DNA of 22,175 nucleotides from Lachnospiraceae bacterium UBA7225. GTDB lineage: Bacteria > Bacillota > Clostridia > Lachnospirales > Lachnospiraceae. Shown piece after piece: positions 13,781-19,991 of this stretch (position 1 is its first letter; each line of letters begins with the position of its first letter). The notes under the pieces are model-generated. The model ran no database searches. It was not told the DNA's origin and saw only the letters and a list, made by a program, of their open reading frames with translations. Location: NCBI GenBank assembly GCA_002473385.1, contig DKTR01000137.1, forward strand, positions 4,010 through 26,184. The letters are read 5' to 3'. Position numbers and translations under genes: made by a program.

Positions 13781-14302
13781 ATGGCTGGAGAAACAGGAAA
13801 GATACTCAGAGGGCAGAGAGCGAAGTGGATCTCTTTTGATGGAGAGGACTGGACGCTGATCGGTGTCCGTATGGATTCTGAATCAACGAACATGAATCCG
13901 GATGTAACCAATGGAAAAGACGTAACCGGCGCGCCGTATATCGACCACAATGGATTTGCGCCAGAATCGGATATTGACTACAAGCCCAGAAAGGAAGATT
14001 CTATTTATCCGCAGATCCAGAAAATTACAAATGAACTGCTGAAAGATGAGGAAAACTGTACATTTAAAATGATTGTTGCAACGCTGGATATTGAGGTAAA
14101 GGATACCGGCGTGAAGTCGGCGTCAGGGACGGGATATCAAGTTGATGTACTCTGTGTCCCGCAGGAGGATGGCGGCGACACATCCGGGTATACGATTCCG
14201 GTAAATTTCTACGAGAATGGTACCCGCGTGCAGGGAACAGTAACTGTCGAAAACAAAAAACCGACATTTACACCGGCAGGCTCCGGAAGTACGGGAGCCT
14301 GA
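13781..14302 (+). CDS. Major tail (tube) protein
   Basis: This encodes 173 residues from ATG 13781, with GAAAGGATGATG upstream, the same strong leader as the capsid gene. The sequence RGQRAKWISFDGEDWTLIGV, MNPDVTNGKDVTGAPYIDHN, DYKPRKEDSIYPQIQ, TFKMIVATLDIEV and a C-terminal DTSGYTIPVNFYENGTRVQG matches Clostridia siphovirus major tail proteins, which polymerise into the tail tube. The beta-rich body and short length are normal. The last residues are Gly/Ser-rich. A strong hairpin follows between this gene and the tail chaperones, fitting a high-copy product upstream of low-copy ones. Confidence 0.85.
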   Translation: MAGETGKILRGQRAKWISFDGEDWTLIGVRMDSESTNMNPDVTNGKDVTGAPYIDHNGFAPESDIDYKPRKEDSIYPQIQKITNELLKDEENCTFKMIVATLDIEVKDTGVKSASGTGYQVDVLCVPQEDGGDTSGYTIPVNFYENGTRVQGTVTVENKKPTFTPAGSGSTGA

Positions 14303-14332
14303 ACGAATATCGCAACGACACTGGTCTAGTAT

Positions 14333-14365
14333 AAACGGGGTGATCCTTCGGGATCCATCCCGTTT
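14333..14365 (+). promoter_or_regulatory. UUCG-capped hairpin after the tail tube gene
   Basis: AAACGGGGTGATCC (14333-14346) pairs with GGATCCATCCCGTTT (14351-14365), 14 pairs with one bulged C and one G-U, capped by the very stable C(UUCG)G tetraloop. No T-run follows, so it is not a classical terminator. It may protect the upstream transcript from decay or reduce read-through. Confidence 0.7.
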
Positions 14366-14385
14366 CTGGAAGGGATGGTAAAAAT

Positions 14386-14904
14386 ATGTCATATTCAATA
14401 GGCAAAAAAGTCAGCAGCCAGCTGATAAAGGTGGAGCTGAATGAATACGGGGATTACATACTGATCAATCCGGGAGATTACACGCTTTCAAAGCGGTTCA
14501 GCGAGCTAATCCAGTGGATGGAGGACAAGCAGGCGGAACTTGGGAAACTGGCTTCCGAAATGAATGAGAAATACAAAGATACACCGATGATATCAGCTGA
14601 CAAAGAAGGCAACGCCAGCGTGGATACAGAGCAGCTGTCCCTGTATGTAAAAATCAAGAACGAGCTGTATGAAGAATGCCAGCGCCGCATCGGCGGCTTG
14701 TTCGGGCAGGACGTGCTGAAAAAGTATTTCCGGGCACTTTATGAAATTAATCCGGATTTTGTCCCGGATGAAGAATGTATCATGGATTTTCTGGAAGAGA
14801 TATCCCCGGTATTGCAGACTATCTACCAGGAAAGGGCCAGACAGATCAACCAGAAATATGGGAAGAACCGGAAACAGGGAGTAAAGAGAAGTGATATCCC
14901 ATGA
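14386..14904 (+). CDS. Tail assembly chaperone-like protein (DUF6673 type)
   Basis: This encodes 172 residues from ATG 14386, with GGAAGGGATGG upstream. It begins SYSIGKKVSSQLIKVELN, then NEYGDYILINPGDYTLSKRF, a pattern I know from DUF6673 proteins of Clostridia phages. A long charged helix (about 45-65), a variable strand region, and a C-terminal helical part with QDVLKKYFRALYEINPDFV and a basic end follow. The place between the major tail and tape measure genes is that of the tail assembly chaperone gpG, and the next gene (Gp15) is the matching gpGT-like partner. Its stop overlaps the next ATG as ATGA. I saw no slippery heptamer to support a programmed frameshift. Confidence 0.75.
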   Translation: MSYSIGKKVSSQLIKVELNEYGDYILINPGDYTLSKRFSELIQWMEDKQAELGKLASEMNEKYKDTPMISADKEGNASVDTEQLSLYVKIKNELYEECQRRIGGLFGQDVLKKYFRALYEINPDFVPDEECIMDFLEEISPVLQTIYQERARQINQKYGKNRKQGVKRSDIP

Positions 14905-15548
14905 TTAATGTGCTGGTGGACACTCTTCCTACGGAATGGAAGGCACCGGACGGCAGCGCATATGCGATTGATACGGATTTTCGCATCGGTATCCAGCTGT
15001 GCCTGCTCCAGGAAGACACGGAACTTACGAAGCGCGAAAAAGCAGTCATGATGATGGAGCTTTTATTTACTGATGCTATACCGGGAAATGCGCAGGATGT
15101 AGGGGAATGCGTAACTTTTTTTCTTAATGGCTGGTTTCATGACAAAGAAAGCGGGGAAAAAGCAAATAAGCGTCTGATGGATTTTAACGTGGACCAATGG
15201 AGGATATATAGTGCATTCCTGGCGCAGTACCGGATTGATTTAGATACCGTTGGATATCTGCATTTTTGGAAATTCATGGGGCTGCTGTCTTCTCTTGAGG
15301 AATGTTCGTATACACGGGTCATAGATATACGGCAGCGTAAATTCAGACCGAAAATGGGTTCCGAGGAGAGAAAACAGTTCAAAAAAGCCAAGGAAGTGTA
15401 TGGGCTGCCAAGGCTGCGCTCAGTTGAGGAGCAGGAGATGGACGCAGATATCTATGATTTCCTTGGTGGAACCGTAAGCGGGGATGAGCAGCGGCGGATA
15501 ACTGAATTTGAAAAATACGCCGATGCGGAAGATGATGAGGAGTATTGA
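14901..15548 (+). CDS. Bacteriophage Gp15-family tail assembly protein
   Basis: This encodes 215 residues from ATG 14901, which overlaps the stop of the preceding gene. It begins INVLVDTLPTEWKAPDGSAY and has AIDTDFRIGIQLCLLQED, a MMMELLFTD helix, and the highly typical FNVDQWRIYSAFLAQYRIDLD followed by GYLHFWKFMGLLSSLEE and RVIDIRQRKF. That is the Gp15 family (PF06854), found next to tape measure genes and thought to help tail assembly. A C-terminal EEQEMDADIYDFLGG tail is acidic. The coupled start suggests stoichiometric production with the preceding gene. Confidence 0.85.
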   Translation: MINVLVDTLPTEWKAPDGSAYAIDTDFRIGIQLCLLQEDTELTKREKAVMMMELLFTDAIPGNAQDVGECVTFFLNGWFHDKESGEKANKRLMDFNVDQWRIYSAFLAQYRIDLDTVGYLHFWKFMGLLSSLEECSYTRVIDIRQRKFRPKMGSEERKQFKKAKEVYGLPRLRSVEEQEMDADIYDFLGGTVSGDEQRRITEFEKYADAEDDEEY

Positions 15549-15560
15549 TTTGCAGGAAAA

Positions 15561-15579
15561 GGGCGGTGAGTGATTAAGG
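15561..15579 (+). promoter_or_regulatory. Ribosome binding site and AGG start of the tape measure gene
   Basis: GGGCGGTGAG (15561-15570) precedes AGG 15577 by six bases. The in-frame stop TGA 15571-15573 leaves only TTA before the AGG. ATG 15590 lies nearby in another frame but closes after six codons. Confidence 0.75.
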
Positions 15580-18500
15580 TCGGCAGGTTATGATGGAAGC
15601 ATACGTATAAATACAAAAATTGAGACGAAAGCAGCAGAAAAGCAGGTCCTGAATCTTGAAAAACAGATGGAAAAATCTGCACAGAAAATAGACTCACTGA
15701 AAGCAAAAATGAAGGCGCTGGAAAGCACCAAAGTTCCTACACAGGAATATAAAGAAGCGCAAAGGATAATTTCTGATACGGAGAAGAAACTGACTTCACT
15801 GGAATCCCGCATGGATAAGTTCAGGGAATTAAGCGGAAAAACGAACAGCCGGCAGTTTAAGTCAATGCAATATGATTTAGCTGAGCTGACCAACCAGCTT
15901 AAATACGCGAAGGCAGATATGCAGGATCTCATGGATTCTGGACAGGCTTTTTCGCTTGGGGATAACTCTGCAAAGTATTCTGCACTTAGTCATCAGTTGT
16001 CTGAGGAACAGGCAAAGCTTAATAATCTCTCAAACCAATATGCGCAGCTGCAGAACAACACGGCAGGCTCGAACTGGATAGAAAATCTGATTAATGGATT
16101 TCGTATGGTTGCCAGTGCTGCGCAGAGTACATTTGCGAAAATCAGCAGCGCTGCCGGAGCCGCTGTAAAAACTGTTAAAAGCATTGGCTATGGATTGCAG
16201 AGCGTTGCAAAAGGCTTTGCAAATCTTGCAAAACTCAGTACAAGGGCTGTGATGACGCTTTCCGGACTCGGTCCCGTTGCAAAAGGGATAAGCAATAGTA
16301 TTTCGGGGCTCGGACAAAGAATATTCAGCCTTGCGAAATCTGCGCTGATTTTTAATGTCCTGAGTGCCGGGTTCCGTCAGGTGACTGCCGGGATTGGATC
16401 GGCTTTTGACGTATACCTGGGTTATGATGCCGGGCTGAAAGGCGCCATAGGCGGTCTTAGGGCACAGCTATCTGCATTGCAGGGCAGCCTTGCATCGGCT
16501 TTCGCGCCGATTGTATCTGTGGTCGTGCCATATCTGTCCACTCTTATCAGCTGGGTTACAACAGCGGCAAATGCAGTTGCGCAGTTTATTGCTGTGCTGA
16601 CAGGGAAAAGTTTCTACAAAAAAGCTGTTGCAAACGTCGGGGCTGTGGGAGCTGCGGCTGACGGGGCGGCGGGAAGTCTCGGGGATGCCACAAAAGCTGC
16701 GGAAGAACTGGAAAAAGCCCTTGGGGATTATGATGAGCTGAAAGTGATTGACCAGCCAAAGGATTCTTCTGGCGGAGGCTCCGGTGGCGGAGGTGGCGGT
16801 GGAGCCGGCGGCGCTGGAGATATCACGTATGAAGATGTCGAAATCGCATCGGCTATTTCCGACTTTGCGGAGAAGGTCAAGGAAGCGTGGATGAATTCCG
16901 ACTTCACGGAAGTTGGCGGAATCATCGGGCAGAAGCTGAACGAGGCACTTGAAGCTATTCCATGGGACGGTATCCAGGCAACCGCGCAGAAAATAGGTAA
17001 ATCGCTGGCGACGCTGATCAACGGCTTTGTGGAAACTGCAGGTCTTGGCAATATGATAGGAAAGACCATTGGTGAGGCGATTAATACCGGCATTGTTGGA
17101 GTTGAATCATTTACCGGGAATCTCCATTTCGACAGTATTGGGCAGTTTGTTGCCAATGGGATAAACGGGGCGCTGAAGACAATCAAGTGGGACAATCTTA
17201 CCAGTGTTGCGAATAATCTTGGCAGCGGTCTGGCAAGCGCGCTGAATAAGGTCATGACGGTGGATACTTTCTCGAATATTGGAAAATCCTTCGCAAGCGC
17301 AGTAAATACAGCGATATCCGGGGCGTATTCGTTTGTAAGCAGCGCTGACTGGAAGGGCTGGGGAAATGCAATTGCTTCCAGTGTAAACAGCTTCTTTTCT
17401 ACTTTTGACTGGAAGAAGGCTGGGCTGACGTTTTCGAATGCCGCCAAAGGGCTGCTGAATACATTGTGCTCTGCTGTGAATGGAATTAGCTGGAGCGCTG
17501 TCGGAACCGATATTGCCAATGCATTAAAGACGGTAGACTGGGGAGGTCTCCTGCAGTCAGCGGCAGATCTGGTCTGCAGCACATTTAGCGGATTGCTGGA
17601 TTTTGCAGGTGCGGTAATAACACGTTTAGGGGGCAGCGAATGGGATAACTATCTGTTAGATGTGAAAAATGTTACAAAAGAACTTTCGGATGCTAATAAT
17701 AAAATCCAGGAAAGGATAGAAAGAGCCTCAGATTGGCGAAAAGCTGGGGATGAATATGACTATGCAAAAGAGCTGGCGGATGAATATTTTAAACTGGCAG
17801 AGAAAGAAGATCTTACCAATGACGAAAAAGAAAGAATGAAAGAACTGGCTAGGAAATTGAAAGATACGATTCCGCAGCTCGAAACATATTACAACACTGA
17901 GACAGGATTGCTGGACACTACAAGAGATTCTGTTAACAACTTGATTGAAGCACTGAAAACAAAAGCCAGAACAGAAGCGGCCCAGGATGCATTGAAGGAA
18001 CTGTATTCAGCGCAGATGGATGCTAAGAAGTCAATGGATGAAACCAGGGAAGCAATGGAGCCATTGATTGAAAAAAACGAAAGCTTAAATAAAGAACTGG
18101 ACTATTATAACGATCTTGCGCTGAAAGCAATAAAGAACAATGAAGCAGGGGCGGACGGTGCTGGCGGATATGCAACAGAAATAGCGAATCTGCAGGGCGA
18201 GATAGAGGCGAATAATGCTGCTTTAAAGCCCCTTAATGAAGAATACGAAAAAGCTAACCAGGCTTATGAAGATGCGCAGACAGAAATAGATGCCGTTACG
18301 GGATATTTGGTTACATATTCCTCGCAAGCTGATACAGCATCCCAAAAAACAGATAACTTGGCGAAGAAGTTTGAGAACTTATCAAAAGAATCACAGGTAA
18401 CCATCTCCCTGTCAATGCAGGGGCTGGATGTGTCTAAACAGGCGAAGTTAGATGTCATTGCAGAAGTGACTGGTGTGGATGCGAGCAAGCTTCCCTATTC

Positions 18501-19542
18501 CGAAAAGGGCATTGATGATATGTATGCGAATATTGTCGAGGCTTATGCGAAGCAGGGAGTGACAGTAGAAACTCCAGTAACGACGACAAAGATTTTGCCG
18601 AATGGACAAGTATTGAGTACAGGGGTAAAGGCAACGGTGATTTCCGCAAATGGGAAAACGATGAATGTCGGAATGAAGGCGTCGGCAATATCCGCCAACG
18701 GCAAAGCAGTACTCGCTAATGTAAAGTCAAATTCTATATCTGCCAACGGTAAAAAAGTAACAGCGACTGTTAATGCCAACCGTATCGTAAAAGCTGTAAG
18801 AAGCTTGACATTGGGTGGCGTGACGGCGAGTATTACAAATGTGGTGAAAGGCGGGTATCTTGTCCTGTCAGGAATTGTAGGCGCGATAACGAGCATATTC
18901 CGGAGAGAAGCAGGGGGAGTATATAATGGGGGCATCTGGAAGGATCTTCCGCAGAAAGCATCAGGCGGAATTTTTAATCATGGTATATGGGGGAATATCC
19001 CGGCATATGCATCCGGTGGCAGCCCTCATGGGACTATGTTTGTCGCAGGCGAAGCTGGTCCTGAAATTGTAGGACATGTTGGTGGCAGGACGGAAGTACT
19101 GAATAAATCACAGCTTGCAAGTACGATGTACAGTGCAGTGCTGTCTGCTATGAGCGAAGCGGTCAGTAGTCTGGGGGCAGCAATCCTTCAGCACATGACG
19201 GAATGCACCAATATGATGATCGTCAATTTGGGAAATATTCTCGATGCGATATATGCTGCTGGAAATATGCCGTCACTGCAACAGTTGCAGTTTGCCAGCG
19301 GCGCTGCAATGAACTATACGGTACCCGATACAAATGTAATAAACGCAGCACAAGGCGCAGTATCATACGAAGGCTCTGCAATTGATTATGACAAACTGGC
19401 CGGAGCTGTGGCAAGCCGTATCAGTAACAACAGCAGTTATCAATTCATAGCACAGCTGAACGGCAGGACAATATTTGACGAAACAGTGCGCCAGAATCAG
19501 TTGTACATAAAACAGACAGGAACCAGTGCATTTGAGAGGTGA
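15577..19542 (+). CDS. Tape measure protein, AGG start
   Basis: This encodes 1321 residues from AGG 15577, giving x-SAGYDGSIRINTKIETKAAE, the standard tape measure N-terminus in these phages. ATG 15667 would cut 30 conserved residues and has no ribosome binding site. The protein sets tail length and is packed inside the tube. Visible parts: N-terminal coiled coil (about 25-150); Ala/Gly/Val-rich membrane-like helices (about 170-350); a Gly-rich linker (about 397-413, SGGGSGGGG type); repeated amphipathic units with Trp (W-DG, W-DN, W-KG) to about 680; a charged coiled coil (about 690-940); four 16-residue repeats near 1006-1069; and a C-terminal region with GGIWKDLPQKASGGIFNHG and MFVAGEAGPEIVGHVG. 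No peptidase motif was seen. Confidence 0.9.
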   Translation, partial: RSAGYDGSIRINTKIETKAAEKQVLNLEKQMEKSAQKIDSLKAKMKALESTKVPTQEYKEAQRIISDTEKKLTSLESRMDKFRELSGKTNSRQFKSMQYDLAELTNQLKYAKADMQDLMDSGQAFSLGDNSAKYSALSHQLSEEQAKLNNLSNQYAQLQNNTAGSNWIENLINGFRMVASAAQSTFAKISSAAGAAVKTVKSIGYGLQSVAKGFANLAKLSTRAVMTLSGLGPVAKGISNSISGLGQRIFSLAKSALIFNVLSAGFRQVTAGIGSAFDVYLGYDAGLKGAIGGLRAQLSALQGSLASAFAPIVSVVVPYLSTLISWVTTAANAVAQFIAVLTGKSFYKKAVANVGAVGAAADGAAGSLGDATKAAEELEKALGDYDELKVIDQPKDSSGGGSGGGGGGGAGGAGDITYEDVEIASAISDFAEKVKEAWMNSDFTEVGGIIGQKLNEALEAIPWDGIQATAQKIGKSLATLINGFVETAGLGNMIGKTIGEAINTGIVGVESFTGNLHFDSIGQFVANGINGALKTIKWDNLTSVANNLGSGLASALNKVMTVDTFSNIGKSFASAVNTAISGAYSFVSSADWKGWGNAIASSVNSFFSTFDWKKAGLTFSNAAKGLLNTLCSAVNGISWSAVGTDIANALKTVDWGGLLQSAADLVCSTFSGLLDFAGAVITRLGGSEWDNYLLDVKNVTKELSDANNKIQERIERASDWRKAGDEYDYAKELADEYFKLAEKEDLTNDEKERMKELARKLKDTIPQLETYYNTETGLLDTTRDSVNNLIEALKTKARTEAAQDALKELYSAQMDAKKSMDETREAMEPLIEKNESLNKELDYYNDLALKAIKNNEAGADGAGGYATEIANLQGEIEANNAALKPLNEEYEKANQAYEDAQTEIDAVTGYLVTYSSQADTASQKTDNLAKKFENLSKESQVTISLSMQGLDVSKQAKLDVIAEVTGVDASKLPYSEKGIDDMYANIVEAYAKQGVTVETPVTTTKILPNGQVLSTGVKATVISANGKTMNVGMKASAISANGKAVLANVKSNSISANGKKVTATVNANRIVKAVRSLTLGGVTASITNVVKGGYLVLSGIVGAITSIFRREAGGVYNGGIWKDLPQKASGGIFNHGIWGNIPAYASGGSPHGTMFVAGEAGPEIVGHVGGRTEVLNKSQLASTMYSAVLSAMSEAVSSLGAAILQHMTECTNMMIVNLGNILDAIYAAGNMPSLQQLQFASGAAMNYTVPDTNVINAAQGAVSYEGSAIDYDKLAGAVASRISNNSSYQFIAQLNGRTIFDETVRQNQLYIKQTGTSAFER
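18592..18783 (+). repeat. 48-base tandem repeats within the tape measure gene
   Basis: Four in-frame units of 48 bases encode 16-residue repeats. The first (ILPNGQ...) is degenerate. The next three begin at 18640, 18688 and 18736 and each start with ISANGK. The third-base differences between units show the repeat is maintained at the protein level. Confidence 0.8.
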
Positions 19543-19548
19543 TACAGG

Positions 19549-19989
19549 ATGGCAGCAACGGACTGGGCGGGGTATCTTTTGAAATTTGGTACAGTAGAGG
19601 TTCCCCTGTCTTATATCAAAATGGATGAAGGAAACGAGCAGACGCCGAACCAGAGGGAAGAGATCAAGGCAGAACGTGATGATTACACGCGTGAGCTCAC
19701 CAGGGTGACAGCAGAAGGAACGATCACGAAACAGTCGTTCGTATTCCGGTCGATGAATATCCGGGAACGCCGTGCGCTTAAGAATGTAATGAAATCCGGT
19801 CTGGTGGATGAAAAACAGAGAAAGTACCACGTAACATACTGGAATGATGAGAATCTGCGCTACGAAGAAGGAGACGTGTATATCCCCGATATTACTTTTA
19901 GGCGCAGGGAAGCAAACGAAAAAACACTGGTTTACCACGAATTTACCATGACACTGATAGGATATAAAACGAGCGAGGCGGTGAGTTAA
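19549..19989 (+). CDS. DUF6711 tail protein
   Basis: This encodes 146 residues from ATG 19549, six bases after the tape measure stop, with GAGAGGTGATACAGG upstream. It begins AATDWAGYLLKFGTVEVPLSY, then TPNQREEIKAERDDYTREL, and ends with YHVTYWNDENLRYEEGDVYI followed by a PDITF strand. This is the DUF6711 pattern found between tape measure and tail tip genes, the place of the distal tail protein. It is probably a small distal tail component linking tube and tip. Its stop TAA (19987-19989) shares its last A with the AGG start of the next gene. Confidence 0.82.
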   Translation: MAATDWAGYLLKFGTVEVPLSYIKMDEGNEQTPNQREEIKAERDDYTRELTRVTAEGTITKQSFVFRSMNIRERRALKNVMKSGLVDEKQRKYHVTYWNDENLRYEEGDVYIPDITFRRREANEKTLVYHEFTMTLIGYKTSEAVS

Positions 19990-19991
19990 GG
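19976..19991 (+). promoter_or_regulatory. Ribosome binding site and AGG start of the tail tip gene
   Basis: AGGCGGTGAG (19976-19985) precedes AGG 19989 by three bases (seven from the GGCGG core). The AGG overlaps the upstream TAA as TAAGG. From the previous in-frame stop (TAA 19965) there is no ATG, GTG or TTG. Confidence 0.75.

Noticed and set aside
5097..15579. The AGG triplets being only parts of ribosome binding sites for later starts
   Set aside because: Each has its own ribosome binding site upstream, and no in-frame start codon follows within the 5-10 bases such a role would need.
15590..15610. ATG 15590 as the tape measure start
   Set aside because: It is in a different frame and closes after six codons.
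16728..17582. Long minus-strand open frame opposite the tape measure gene
   Set aside because: It mirrors the codon bias and repeats of the tape measure gene, with no ribosome binding site or recognisable protein.
18592..18783. CRISPR-like array
   Set aside because: The repeats are contiguous, in frame and without spacers, so they are protein-level repeats.
2301..19991. Sequencing or assembly errors, or prophage decay, as the cause of six missing start codons
   Set aside because: All six show the same triplet AGG in frame at the right distance from a ribosome binding site, with otherwise intact genes, and a CCU tRNA is present. Random errors would give varied changes and frameshifts. Raw reads could still settle this.
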